Of a stretch of 64,000 nucleotides of DNA, positions 17,029 to 26,274 are shown one piece after another. The notes below the pieces were generated by a model. That model was not told the DNA's origin. It saw nothing but the letters and a program-made list of their open reading frames with translations, and did not search any database. The DNA comes from Burkholderia glumae LMG 2196 = ATCC 33617 (GTDB taxonomy: Bacteria > Pseudomonadota > Gammaproteobacteria > Burkholderiales > Burkholderiaceae). The DNA lies in NCBI RefSeq assembly GCF_000960995.1, contig NZ_CP009434.1, positions 744,001 to 808,000 of the forward strand. The letters run 5' to 3'. How positions within the stretch are numbered: position 1 is the stretch's first letter; each line of letters opens with the position of its first letter. The position numbers and the translations under genes were made by a program.

Positions 17029-18231
17029 TTACATGCCGACCTGGATCAGGCCCGGAATCGGCACGTCGGGATTGACGTCGGCGTCGTAGTCCACGCCCGC
17101 GATCTCGAAGCCGAACAGGCGCAGGAACTCGTGCTTGTAGCCGGCGAAGTCGGTCAGCTCGTAGAGGTTCTCGTTGGTGACGTGGCCCCACAGCGCCGCC
17201 ACTTTGGCCTGCACTTCCGGGGCCAGCTCCTTGTAGTCGGCGCGCAGGCGGCCGTCCTCGTCGATGTGCGGGGTGGTGCCGTACAGGGTGTCGTGCAGCA
17301 GCCCGTACACCTGTTCGATGCAGCCCTCGTGGGTGCCGGTTTCCTTCATCACCTTGAACAGCAGCGACAGGTACAGCGGCATCATCGGGATCGCCGAGCT
17401 GGCCTGCGTGACCACCGCCTTCAGCACCGACACGCGTGCGTCGCCGCCGAGCGGCGCGAGCGACTCGCGCAGGCCGATCACGGTGCGGTCGAGGTCCTTC
17501 TTGGCCGCGCCGATCGAGCCGTTCCAGTAGATGTCGTGCGTGATCTGCTCGCCGAGATAGGTGAACGCCGTGGTCTTCGCGCCCTCGGCCAGCAGGCCGG
17601 CCTCGCGCAGCGCGTCCACCCACATCTTCCAGTCCTCGCCGCCCATCACGGCCACCGTGTTGTCGACTTCCTCCTGCGTGGCCGGCTCCAGCACCGTCTC
17701 GCGGATCACTTCGCGGTCGGTGTCGAGGCCGCGGAACTGCACCGTCTTGCCGATCGGCTTGAGCGTGGACTGATGCACCACGCCCGTCTTCGGATGCGTG
17801 CGGCGCGGCGAGGCCAGGCTGTAGACCACCAGATCCACCTGGCCGAGGTCGGCCTTGATGGTCTCGAGCGTGACGCGCTTCACTTCGTCGGAGAACGCGT
17901 CTCCATTGATCGTCCTCGCATAGCGGCCCTCGGCCTTGGCGAATTTCTCGAACGCCGCCGTGTTGTACCAGCCGGCCGTGCCCGGCTTGCTGTCGCTGCC
18001 GGCGCGCTCGAAGCACACGCCGAGCGTGTCCGCGCCCGAGGCGAACGCCGCCGAGATGCGCGCGGCAAGGCCGTAGCCCGTCGACGAGCCGATCACCAGC
18101 ACCTTCTTCGGACCGTCGGCGATCGGGCCTTGCTTGACCACGTAGTCGATTTGTTCTTTGACGTTGGCTTCGCAGCCGACGGGGTGAGTGGTCACGCAGA
18201 TGAAGCCACGCACGCGCGGTTTGATGATCAT
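17029..18231 (-). CDS. fabV: Trans-2-enoyl-ACP reductase FabV
   Basis: A 400-residue FabV enoyl reductase, catalysing the last NADH-dependent step of fatty-acid elongation. This class is insensitive to triclosan. Visible features are the N-terminal MIIKPRVRGFICVTTHP, the dinucleotide site VIGSSTGYGLAAR near residue 50, and the Y-x8-K catalytic pair in YWNGSIGAAKK (about residues 236-245). Length equals that of known FabV proteins (about 400). The ATG at 18231 matches the family N-terminus and is preferred over an upstream in-frame ATG. It is monocistronic and convergent with katE. Confidence 0.96.
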   Translation of the reverse strand: MIIKPRVRGFICVTTHPVGCEANVKEQIDYVVKQGPIADGPKKVLVIGSSTGYGLAARISAAFASGADTLGVCFERAGSDSKPGTAGWYNTAAFEKFAKAEGRYARTINGDAFSDEVKRVTLETIKADLGQVDLVVYSLASPRRTHPKTGVVHQSTLKPIGKTVQFRGLDTDREVIRETVLEPATQEEVDNTVAVMGGEDWKMWVDALREAGLLAEGAKTTAFTYLGEQITHDIYWNGSIGAAKKDLDRTVIGLRESLAPLGGDARVSVLKAVVTQASSAIPMMPLYLSLLFKVMKETGTHEGCIEQVYGLLHDTLYGTTPHIDEDGRLRADYKELAPEVQAKVAALWGHVTNENLYELTDFAGYKHEFLRLFGFEIAGVDYDADVNPDVPIPGLIQVGM

Positions 18232-18339
18232 GAAAGCCTCTGAATGCGGGGAAGTCGTAGTTCGACGAACGTAAACGCCGTGCATTGTAATGGATGCCCC
18301 GCGCCGCCGCGCGCGATCGCGGCCGATTCATGCCACGCC

Positions 18340-18364
18340 GGGCCGGCCCGGCCCGGCCCGGCCG
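18340..18364. repeat. Short CCCGG tandem repeat
   Basis: About four to five copies of a 5-bp GGCCC unit in the gap between fabV and the PaiB gene. Probably simple-sequence drift. Confidence 0.5.
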
Positions 18365-18432
18365 CGCCCGGCATGCCTCGACCCGTGCGCGAGGCCGCTG
18401 CGCGGCGCCCGGCCCGGGTCCGCGCGGCAGGC

Positions 18433-19146
18433 TCATTTCGTGATGCCGGTGTCCGGTGCGCCGCACTGGCGATCCGACGGAGGCTCGGGCGCGGCGCCGG
18501 ACCGCTGCGCGGGGTCCGCGCCGGTGCCGCCCGCGAGCATCGCCGCGGCGATCGCATGGCGGCCCTGCGCGAGCAGGCCGGCGGCGGCGCCCTGCCGGTC
18601 GCGCGCCTCTTTGTTCTGGCTCAGCTTCGCCTTGCCTTCGAGCCGCGTGATCTCGATCTCGAGGCCGACGATCGCCGCGAGCAGCGGCTCCAGATAGTCG
18701 GCCGGCGCGTCGCCCATCTTCCACGGCACCGGCTGCGCGGCCTCGTGGGTGCGCGTGAGCCGGGCCACCACGCCGCGCACGTAGCGCGTGTCGTCGCGCA
18801 CCGTGAGGCGGCCGTGGGCGTGGACCACCGCGTAGTTCCAGGTGGGCACCTGGCGATGCGTCTCGTGCTTGCTCGGATACCAGTTCGGCGAGACGTAGGC
18901 GTCCAGCGCACGGAAGATCACCAGCACCGGGTCGCCGTCGCGCAACTGCTGCCAGACCGGGTTGGCGCGTGCCACGTGCGCGTGCAGCACGCCGTGCGGG
19001 CCGGCCTGCGGGTCGAGGTGGAACGGCAGGTGGTTGGCGTCGAGCCCCTGCGGGCCGTGCGTGACGAGCGCGCCGAACGGATGCGCGGCGATCAGCGCGT
19101 GCAATGCCTCGGGGCGCGCTTCGGTGAAATGGGCGGGCAGGTACAT
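18433..19146 (-). CDS. PaiB-family FMN-binding regulator
   Basis: A 237-residue PaiB-family protein with a split-barrel FMN-binding fold. The segments MYLPAHF at the start, HPFGALVTHG, HLPFHLD, HAHVARANP and the block YVSPNWYPSKHETHRQVPTWNYAVVHAHG (about residues 85-112) are diagnostic. Bacillus PaiB affects sporulation and degradative-enzyme genes; in proteobacteria the role is mostly unknown. The gene is divergent from a MocR-type regulator with 113 bp between their starts, a common pairing, so that regulator probably controls it. A tail of about 60 residues is poorly conserved. Confidence 0.9.
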   Translation of the reverse strand: MYLPAHFTEARPEALHALIAAHPFGALVTHGPQGLDANHLPFHLDPQAGPHGVLHAHVARANPVWQQLRDGDPVLVIFRALDAYVSPNWYPSKHETHRQVPTWNYAVVHAHGRLTVRDDTRYVRGVVARLTRTHEAAQPVPWKMGDAPADYLEPLLAAIVGLEIEITRLEGKAKLSQNKEARDRQGAAAGLLAQGRHAIAAAMLAGGTGADPAQRSGAAPEPPSDRQCGAPDTGITK

Positions 19147-19259
19147 GGCGGCTCCGGTGAGGAAAGGGGCGGTGGCGCGGTTGAGCGTGGCTGCATTCTG
19201 CGTCGTGTCTGGCTTATGATGAAGGGCCAGTTTTTTGATATTTCAGCAGGCCAGAATCG

Positions 19260-20909
19260 ATGGCACGCACCGCCAAGACGCCGGAAATCCCGTCGCTCGG
19301 CCCGCTCGACCGCGCGGCGGGCCAGTTGAGCCGCCAGCTCGCGCAGCGCCTGCGCGAGGCGATCGGGCGCGGCGAGCTGCGCGCCGGCGAAGCGCTGCCC
19401 GCCACGCGGCCGCTGGCGGCCGCGCTCGGCGTGGCGCGCGGGACCGTGACCGAGGCGTTCGAGCAGCTGATCGCCGAAGGTTTTCTGGTGGCGCGCGGGC
19501 GCACCGGCACCTGGGTGGCGGCGGCCGTGACGCCGGCCGGGAGCGCCGCCCCCGGCGGGCCGCCGGGCGCCGGCGTGCGGCAGGCCGGGGCGGTGCCGCG
19601 CGCGGCCGCTGGCGAGCCGCCGGTTCATGCCGCAGGGCGGGCGGCGGTCGGCGGCCGGGCTTCGCCGTCGGTGTCGCCCGTGCCGCTTTCGCCGGGTGGG
19701 CTGCCTGCGCGCGGCGAGCCGGCGAGGCCCGCGCGCCTGCCCGGGCCGGCCGCCGCGTTCGCGGCGATCGCCGCCGATTTCGAGCCGCTGCCGCCGGTGC
19801 CGTTTGCGGTCTCGGTGCCGGGCGGCCCGACGCTGCCCGGCGCCGCCTGGCGGCGGCTCGGCAACCGCCTGCGCGCGCGCGGCGCCGCGGTGCCGTCCGG
19901 TTATGGCGATCCGCGCGGGGTGGCCGCGCTGCGCGAGGCGATCGCCGGCTACGTGCGCCGCTCGCGCTCGGTGCGCTGCGACGCCGAGCAGGTGATCGTG
20001 ACGAGCGGCACCCAGCAGGGGCTGTTTCTCGCGAGTCAGGTGCTGCTCGGTGCTGGCGATTGCGTCTGGGCGGAGAACCCCGCCTATCGCGGCATCACGG
20101 CGATCCTGGAGAGCACCGGCCGGCGCGCCGCGCTGGTGCGCGTGCCGGTGGACGCCGAGGGGCTCGACGTCGAGGCCGGCCTGCGCCTCGCCCCCCATGC
20201 GCGCGCGGCCTTCGTCACGCCTTCGCACCAATATCCGCTCGGCATGCCGCTGAGCGTGGCGCGGCGCGCGGCGCTCCTCGACTGGGCGCGGGCCGCCGAC
20301 GCGTGGATCGTCGAGGACGATTACGACAGCGAACTGCGCTACGCCGGACATCCGTTCCCGGCCATGCAGGGGCTCGACCCGCAGCGCGTCGTCTATCTCG
20401 GCACCTTCAGCAAGATCCTGTTCCCGTCGCTGCGGCTTGGCTATGCGATCGTGCCCGCCGCGCTGGCGGCCGCGTTTCGCGGCGCGCGCGTGCTGATGGA
20501 CCGCCATGCGCCCGAGGCCGAGCAGCACGTGCTGGCCGCCTTCATCACCGAGGGCCATCTCGATCGTCACATCCGGCGCGTGCGTGGCGTCTACGCGGCG
20601 CGCCGCGCGCGCTTGATCGCGACGCTCGACGCGGCGCTGCCGCCCGCGCTGGCATGGCGCGGGCCGAGCGACCAGGGCATGCATCTGGTGCTGTGGCTCG
20701 CGCCCGGCTGCGACGACCGGCGCGTGGCGGCGCTGGCGCGCGAGGCCGGCGTGGCGGTGCGGCCCGTGTCGCCGATGTACGGGCCCGGCACCGCGCGCCC
20801 CGGGCTGGTGCTCGGCTTCGGCGGTTTCGACGAGGCGCGCATGGAGGCGGCGGCGCGGCGGCTCGCGGCGGTGATCGGGCAGGCGGCGCGGGAGTTCGGC
20901 CGCGGCTGA
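19260..20909 (+). CDS. MocR/PdxR-type GntR regulator with aminotransferase domain
   Basis: A 549-residue fusion. Residues about 15-85 form a GntR winged helix (LSRQLAQRLREAIGRGELRAGEALPATRPLAAALGVARGTVTEAFEQL), and from about 180 there is a fold-type I aminotransferase domain with the PLP lysine in GTFSKILFPSLRLGY. A long Ala/Gly/Pro-rich linker separates them. Such proteins sense pyridoxal phosphate or an amino compound and act as transcription factors. It is divergent from the PaiB gene and probably autoregulated from the shared 113-bp region. The ligand is unknown. Confidence 0.92.
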   Translation: MARTAKTPEIPSLGPLDRAAGQLSRQLAQRLREAIGRGELRAGEALPATRPLAAALGVARGTVTEAFEQLIAEGFLVARGRTGTWVAAAVTPAGSAAPGGPPGAGVRQAGAVPRAAAGEPPVHAAGRAAVGGRASPSVSPVPLSPGGLPARGEPARPARLPGPAAAFAAIAADFEPLPPVPFAVSVPGGPTLPGAAWRRLGNRLRARGAAVPSGYGDPRGVAALREAIAGYVRRSRSVRCDAEQVIVTSGTQQGLFLASQVLLGAGDCVWAENPAYRGITAILESTGRRAALVRVPVDAEGLDVEAGLRLAPHARAAFVTPSHQYPLGMPLSVARRAALLDWARAADAWIVEDDYDSELRYAGHPFPAMQGLDPQRVVYLGTFSKILFPSLRLGYAIVPAALAAAFRGARVLMDRHAPEAEQHVLAAFITEGHLDRHIRRVRGVYAARRARLIATLDAALPPALAWRGPSDQGMHLVLWLAPGCDDRRVAALAREAGVAVRPVSPMYGPGTARPGLVLGFGGFDEARMEAAARRLAAVIGQAAREFGRG

Positions 20910-21060
20910 GGCCCGGCCGCCGGCGCCGGCGGCGTGTGCGGCCGGGCCGGGGCCGGCTTGGCGGGCCACGGCGCCGGCTGGCCGGCTGCTGGCCGCGCCC
21001 GACGTGGCCCGACGCGAATGGACTGCGCTGTTGCCGCGCGGGCCGGGCCGCGCGCGGCCT

Positions 21061-21693
21061 TCACTCGCCGGCCGGCTGGCGCCGGCCGAACACCGGCAGC
21101 CGCCAGCCGAAGTAGAGCGACGACAGGCGGATCGCCACGCATGCGCCGATCGCGAGCCAGGGCGCGAGCACCGGCAGCCAGTTGGTGCGCAGCGAGACGA
21201 CTTCCACCGTGGCGCCGAAGAGCGCGGCCAGCGCGTAGATCTCGCGCTGCAGGATGGCCGGCACGCGCGAGAGCAGCACGTCGCGGATCACGCCGCCGCC
21301 CACCGCGCTGAACATGCCGAGCAGGATCGCCACCTCGGCGCTGCCGCTGTAGGCGAGCGCCTTCTGCGCGCCCGACACGGCGAACAGGCCGAGCCCGATC
21401 GCATCGAACAGCAGCACCGGGTAGCGCAGCCGGCGCACTTTCTGATAGGCGGCAACGGTCAGCGCGGCCGCGCCGAGCGAGACCGCCAGATAGCTCCAGT
21501 TCGCGAGGCCCGCCGGCGGCACGGCGCCGATGCAGACATCGCGCACGATGCCGCCGCCGCACGCCACGATGAAGGTGACGAACACCACGCCGAACAGGTC
21601 GAGCCGGCGCTGGCGCGCGGCCACCGCGCCGCTGATCGCGAACGCGAACGTGCCCGTCAGGTCGAGCACGGCGTAGGCGACGTGGCCGTTCAT
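21061..21693 (-). CDS. TRIC-type trimeric intracellular cation channel / UPF0126 membrane protein
   Basis: A 210-residue membrane protein with about seven helices made of two repeated halves, each with a GGG motif: IVACGGGIVRDVCIG near residue 44 and SAVGGGVIRDVLL near 130. This is the signature of the YadS/UPF0126 family, whose members form homotrimeric potassium-permeable channels. The ATG at 21693 was chosen because the hydrophobic first helix begins just after it; upstream codons are Pro/His-rich repeat. The gene stands alone. The physiological role in bacteria is not settled. Confidence 0.88.
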   Translation of the reverse strand: MNGHVAYAVLDLTGTFAFAISGAVAARQRRLDLFGVVFVTFIVACGGGIVRDVCIGAVPPAGLANWSYLAVSLGAAALTVAAYQKVRRLRYPVLLFDAIGLGLFAVSGAQKALAYSGSAEVAILLGMFSAVGGGVIRDVLLSRVPAILQREIYALAALFGATVEVVSLRTNWLPVLAPWLAIGACVAIRLSSLYFGWRLPVFGRRQPAGE

Positions 21694-21734
21694 GCGCGCG
21701 CGGCCCTCGGCGCCGCTGCCGGGTGGGCGCAGGC

Positions 21735-21776
21735 GGGCCGGGTGGGCCGAGTGGGCCGGGTGGGCCGGGTGGGCGG
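21735..21776. repeat. 9-bp tandem repeat (GGGCCGGGT)
   Basis: Roughly four and a half copies of a 9-bp unit with one base difference, lying 40-85 bp upstream of the TRIC start and so within its leader or promoter. Copy number could vary between strains. Confidence 0.7.
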
Positions 21777-22025
21777 GCGGAGACGGGAGGGCAGGGCAGG
21801 CGGGAACATCTCGGCGAGCAGATGGGGAGCGAGGTAACGATGATAGGCAGATGTCCGAAAACTGCAACCGCAACCTCGTCGTGCGATGCGGCCGGGCAAA
21901 CGGCGGCACCCCGCCTTAGGCCGCGAGTCGCGGCGAGGCAACGGTGGCGCCGGGCGGCCGCGCCGGCGCGGCCATGCGCTGGACGTGCCGAAGCCCCGAA
22001 GCGCGGGCCGCCCCGCGCCGGGCCG

Positions 22026-22982
22026 TCACGCTTGCCGCATCGCCTGCCGGAATGCGGTGGGCGCCACGCCGTGCGCATCGCGGAACCGGTGGCTGAAATG
22101 CGCGGCGTTCGCGTAGCCGCATTGCGCGGCCACCTGCGCGAGCGGCAGCGCCGTGCCGCGCAGCAGCGCGCGGGCGCGTGCCAGCCGCTGCTCGGCGATC
22201 CAGGCGTGCGGCGGGCTGCCGAACGAAATGCGGAACATCCGCGAGAAATGGTATTCGGACAGCGCCGCGAGATCGGCGAGCTCGCCGAGCGTGATCGGCT
22301 GCGCGAGCCGCGTCTCGATGTAGTCGCGCAGGCGCCGCCGCACCGCGGGCGAGAGGCCGCCGGTGCGCGGCAGGCCGGCGCGCAGGGCGCTCTGGCCGCG
22401 CATCAGCAGGCTCAGCACGTCGTGGGCGGTCTCGTTCGCGCGCAGCCGGCCGTCCACGTCGTCCCACGATTCCAGCAGCAGCGAGCGGCACAGCTCGGCG
22501 ATGCGCGGGTCCTCGAAATAGGTGCGATCGGCCAGGCCCATCTCGCGCGGCTCGCGGTCGAGCTCGCGCACGGCGCGCCGCGAGAAGTGCTCGGGCAGGA
22601 AGTACAGATGCAGGAAGTGCATCTCGCCGCGCACCCACCAGCGCGATTCGTGGTCGCCCGGCAGCGCGCAGAGCCGGCTCGGCGCGCCGTAGCGCCCCGG
22701 CAGCTTCTGCCGCTCGGTGCGGTAGCCGCCCGCGAGGTAGCACGACAGCGTGTGGTGGCCCGGCTGCTCGTAGGCCGTTTCGGCGACCTCGGTGGCGCGC
22801 GTCCATTCGGCGACCGCGAGATGGTCGCCGAGCCATGCAAAGCGGTGCAGCTGCGCGTCCGCCTTGGCGAGCGTGCGGCACACCGACTGCATGCCGAACG
22901 GCAGGTCGGCCGCGTTCGCGAGTTCGGCGGCGGTGGCGGGCGGCGTGAGGAGGATCGGCGGCGTGGCGCTGGCGGGTTTCAT
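22026..22982 (-). CDS. AraC-family transcriptional regulator
   Basis: A 318-residue regulator. The C-terminal two-HTH AraC domain (about residues 215-315) contains LGELADLAALSEYHFSRMFR and LAQVAAQCGYANAAHFSHRFR followed by GVAPTAFR. The N-terminal 200 residues form a cupin-like sensor region that I cannot assign to a ligand. The ATG at 22982 follows from the body of the protein; upstream in-frame codons have no family features. It is divergent from a drug/metabolite exporter (155 bp apart), which it may control. Confidence 0.9.
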   Translation of the reverse strand: MKPASATPPILLTPPATAAELANAADLPFGMQSVCRTLAKADAQLHRFAWLGDHLAVAEWTRATEVAETAYEQPGHHTLSCYLAGGYRTERQKLPGRYGAPSRLCALPGDHESRWWVRGEMHFLHLYFLPEHFSRRAVRELDREPREMGLADRTYFEDPRIAELCRSLLLESWDDVDGRLRANETAHDVLSLLMRGQSALRAGLPRTGGLSPAVRRRLRDYIETRLAQPITLGELADLAALSEYHFSRMFRISFGSPPHAWIAEQRLARARALLRGTALPLAQVAAQCGYANAAHFSHRFRDAHGVAPTAFRQAMRQA

Positions 22983-23136
22983 TGGCGCAGTATAGGGGCG
23001 CGCGCGCGAGCCGGCCCGGCTGATTTCATCAAGACCGCAATTCCGGACAAGCGCGGCGGCGCGCAGCCCGGCACAGTGCAGGCTGGGAAGCGCCCGGCGC
23101 ATTCCCGTTCCCGCCACCGCTACTGCCGCGCTACTC

Positions 23137-24036
23137 ATGAATCTTCTGCTTTATGCCGTCACGGTGCTGATCTGGGGCACCACATGGCTCGCCATCAAAT
23201 GGCAACTCGACGGCGTGCCGCCGTCCGTGTCGATCGCCTGGCGCTTCTGGATCGCCGCCGCCGTGCTGTTCGCCATCCTGCGCCTGCTGCGCCGGCCGAT
23301 CCGGCCGCCTCGCGAGGCCTGGCGTTTCCTCGTCGCGCAGGGCGTCGCGCTGTTCTGCCTGAACTTTCTGTGCTTCTACTATGCCGAGCAGGTGGTGCCG
23401 AGCGGGCTGGTGGCCGTGGTGTTTTCGATCGCGCCGCTGCTGAACGCGATCAACGGCCGGATCTTCCTCGGCCGCCCGCTGCAGCCCACCGCGATCGCCG
23501 GCGCGCTGCTGGGGCTGATGGGGATCGGCTGCCTGTTCTATCAGCAGATGGCCGGCCATCTCGGCGACGCGGCCACTTGGCGCGGCCTCGTGATCGCGCT
23601 GGGCGGCACGCTGTGCTTTTCCGCCGGCAGCCTGCTGTCGAGCCGGATGCAGGCGATGGGGCTGCACCCGCTCACCACCAACGGCTGGGCGATGCTGATC
23701 GGCGCCTCGGTGCTCACGCTCGGCTCGGTCGCGGCCGGGCTGCCGCTCATGCCCGGGACGACGCCGCGCTACCTCGGGGCGCTCGCCTATCTGGCGGTGC
23801 CGGGCTCCGTGATCGGTTTCACGTCGTACCTGATGCTGGTGGGGCGGATCGGGCCGGAGCGCGCCGCCTACTGCACGGTGCTGTTTCCGTTCGTGGCGCT
23901 GACGGTGTCGACCCTCTTCGAAGGCTATCGCTGGTCGCCGCTCGCGGCGCTCGGGCTCGTGCTGGTGGTGGCGGGCAATCTGGTGGCGTTCGATCTGACG
24001 CGGCGCGGGTTGGTGCGGCGGCGCTGCGCGGCGTGA
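23137..24036 (+). CDS. EamA/DMT-superfamily exporter
   Basis: A 299-residue integral membrane protein with ten predicted helices in two EamA repeats (LIWGTTWLAIKWQLDGVPPSVSIAWRF at the start; second half from about residue 150). DMT proteins of this type export amino acids or other metabolites. It is divergent from the AraC regulator at 22026-22982 and monocistronic. The substrate is not evident. Confidence 0.9.
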   Translation: MNLLLYAVTVLIWGTTWLAIKWQLDGVPPSVSIAWRFWIAAAVLFAILRLLRRPIRPPREAWRFLVAQGVALFCLNFLCFYYAEQVVPSGLVAVVFSIAPLLNAINGRIFLGRPLQPTAIAGALLGLMGIGCLFYQQMAGHLGDAATWRGLVIALGGTLCFSAGSLLSSRMQAMGLHPLTTNGWAMLIGASVLTLGSVAAGLPLMPGTTPRYLGALAYLAVPGSVIGFTSYLMLVGRIGPERAAYCTVLFPFVALTVSTLFEGYRWSPLAALGLVLVVAGNLVAFDLTRRGLVRRRCAA

Positions 24037-24166
24037 GTGCTTGCCTGATCCGGCGCGGATCGCGGCCGGCGGGATCGGCCTTGCCGCGGCTGCTCCGGCG
24101 GGGCCGAGCGCCGTCGCTTCGCAAGCCCCGATGCCGCCGTGCTCGACCGCCCGGCGGCGGACACCT

Positions 24167-25075
24167 TCACCCCGCGCCGGTGCAGCCCGCGGCGGCGCGC
24201 GGCGCACCCGGCCGGCAGCGCCGCATCGCCGCGAAGAAGGCGTCCACCAGCCGGCTGTCGCGCCGCTCGCGCAGGCAGCACACATGGATGTGCGTGCTGA
24301 CGGGGTCCCCCTCGATCCGCACCGGCCGCAGCCGCGCCTCGTCCGGCACGTACTCCGACAGCGACACGGTGCCCACTCCCAGCCCGCGTGCCACCGCCTC
24401 GCGCAAGGCCTCGCGGCTGCCGATCTCCATCGCCACGCGCGGCGTCGCACCGAGCCTGGCGAGCGCATCCTCGAGCGCGCGGCGCGTGGTGGAGCCGGGC
24501 TCGCGCATCAGCAGCGGCGTGCTGGCGAGTTCCGCAAGCGAGATCGTGCCGCGCGTCGCGAACGGATGGGCCACGCCCACGAACGCGATCACCGGATAGC
24601 TCGCGTAGGGCGCCATCTCGTAGCGTGCGTCGCCGAACGAGCGCGCGATCACGCCGACTTCGCAGGCATAGTCGTCGAGGTCGTTCAGCACGCTCTCCGA
24701 GTTGCCGAGCGTGACGGCCAGTTGCAGGCGCGGATGCGCGGCATGGAACGCCTCGATGATCTCGGTCACGTGGAACGGGCTCACGGCGCCGATCCGCAGC
24801 ATGCCGCGCGTGAGTTCGCCGCTGTCGTGCAGCAGCGAGCGCGCGTCGTGCTCGAGGCCGTGGATCTGCCGCGCGAGCGGCAGGAAGTCGAGCCCGACGG
24901 CGGACAGCTCCACGCGCCGGCCGCGCCGGTGGAACAGCTGCACGCCATGTTCCTGTTCGAGCCCCTGAATCTGCGAGGTGACGGTGGTCTGGCTGATCGC
25001 GAGCGCGCGGGCCGCGGCGGTGAAGCCGCCGTGCTGGACCACGGCGAGGAAGGCGCGAATCTGCGTCAGGGTCAT
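24167..25075 (-). CDS. LysR-family regulator next to phnX
   Basis: A 302-residue LysR protein. The N-terminal HTH (MTLTQIRAFLAVVQHGGFTAAARALAISQTTVTSQIQGLEQEHG) is followed by a substrate domain with ELTRGMLRIGAVSPFHVTEII. The ATG at 25075 fits the family start; another in-frame ATG lies 45 bp upstream. It is divergent from phosphonoacetaldehyde hydrolase with about 120 bp between starts, the usual layout for a pathway-specific LysR activator. It therefore probably responds to 2-aminoethylphosphonate or phosphonoacetaldehyde, which is inference from position. Confidence 0.9.
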   Translation of the reverse strand: MTLTQIRAFLAVVQHGGFTAAARALAISQTTVTSQIQGLEQEHGVQLFHRRGRRVELSAVGLDFLPLARQIHGLEHDARSLLHDSGELTRGMLRIGAVSPFHVTEIIEAFHAAHPRLQLAVTLGNSESVLNDLDDYACEVGVIARSFGDARYEMAPYASYPVIAFVGVAHPFATRGTISLAELASTPLLMREPGSTTRRALEDALARLGATPRVAMEIGSREALREAVARGLGVGTVSLSEYVPDEARLRPVRIEGDPVSTHIHVCCLRERRDSRLVDAFFAAMRRCRPGAPRAAAGCTGAG

Positions 25076-25197
25076 CGAACGCGGCCGATCGGTTTTTTCG
25101 TTGAACAAAGCGGTTTTCACCGGGTATTTCGATCATGGACCGGTCATGTTGCAAATTTATGCTGCCGTCCGTGATCCACCGTTTCCCGGAGCCGAGC

Positions 25198-26061
25198 ATG
25201 CCGCAACGATCCGCCCGCCTGGGCGCGTGCCCCCCACCGCGCCCGAGCCGCGCCTATCGCGGCCCGGTCACCACCGCGATCTTCGACTGGGCCGGCACGG
25301 TGCTCGATTTCGGCTGCCTCGCGCCGGTCCGGGCGTTTCGCGAGGTGTTCGAGGCGGCCGGCGTGCCGATCAGCGAGGCCGAGGCGCGCGCGCCGATGGG
25401 CGCCGCCAAGCGCGAGCACATCGAGCGGATCCTCGCGGACGCCGCCGTGCAGGCGCGCTGGCGCGCCGCACGCGGCGCGGCCCCGACCGATGCCGACGTC
25501 GGCGCGCTCTACGCCGCGTTCCTGAGCGCCGACGAGCGCAACCTCGAGCGCTACAGCGACCTGATCCCAGGCGCGCTCGACACGGTCGCGAGGCTGCGCG
25601 CGCACGGCATCCGAATCGGCAGCACCACGGGCTATCCGCGCGAGGTCATGAACCGCCTCGCGCCGCTGGCGGCACGCCTCGGTTATCGCCCCGACCACTG
25701 CTGCACGGTCAGCGACGTCGCGCGCGGCCGCCCGTTCCCGGACATGTGCCTGGCCAACGCGCTCGCGCTTGGCGCGCCCGACGTGCGCGGCTGCGTGGTG
25801 GTGGACGATAGCCCGAGCGGTCTCGCGTCGGGTCTCGCGGCCGGCATGTGGGCGGTGGGCGTGGCGGCGAGCGGCAACGAGGTGGGGCTCTCGCTGGCCG
25901 ACTGGCACGCGCTCGACGCCGACGCCCGCGCCGTGCGCGTCGGCCCGGCGCGCGAGCGTCTCGAGCAGGCGGGCGCGCACTACGTGATCGACAGCATCGC
26001 CGACCTGCCGGGCGTGATCGCCGCGATCGGCGAGCGCCTCGCCGCCGAAGCGCCGGCATGA
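25198..26061 (+). CDS. phnX: Phosphonoacetaldehyde hydrolase (PhnX)
   Basis: A 287-residue HAD-superfamily enzyme that cleaves the C-P bond of phosphonoacetaldehyde to acetaldehyde and phosphate. The nucleophile motif is IFDWAGTVLDFG (near residue 30), the Schiff-base lysine region is GAAKREHI, motif II is IGSTTGYPREVM and the acidic motif is VVVDDSPSG. Length matches the family (about 270) apart from a short N-terminal extension. GGAG at -9 supports the ATG at 25198. No 2-aminoethylphosphonate transaminase (PhnW) or phosphonate transporter is adjacent, so the pathway must be completed elsewhere. Confidence 0.92.
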   Translation: MPQRSARLGACPPPRPSRAYRGPVTTAIFDWAGTVLDFGCLAPVRAFREVFEAAGVPISEAEARAPMGAAKREHIERILADAAVQARWRAARGAAPTDADVGALYAAFLSADERNLERYSDLIPGALDTVARLRAHGIRIGSTTGYPREVMNRLAPLAARLGYRPDHCCTVSDVARGRPFPDMCLANALALGAPDVRGCVVVDDSPSGLASGLAAGMWAVGVAASGNEVGLSLADWHALDADARAVRVGPARERLEQAGAHYVIDSIADLPGVIAAIGERLAAEAPA

Positions 26062-26274
26062 GCGGCGCGGCCGGCCGGCGCTTCCACACCGGTTCGGCCG
26101 ACGCCGCCGGCCGGACGCCGCGTGCGGCGACGCTGCCGTGAGGCGCGCGGGCGGCCGCGAAGCGGCACGCCCCATGTGGAGGAGGACGGGCGGCCCGACG
26201 GCGGGCCCGGCGGCACCACGCGAGGTCTCGCGCCCTGCCTGTCGTGGCGGCAGGCGGTCAGCGCCGTGCCGGCT

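Noticed and set aside
18340..18364. CCCGG repeat as a possible regulatory or CRISPR-like array
   Set aside because: Units are 5 bp with no spacers; simple-sequence drift is enough.
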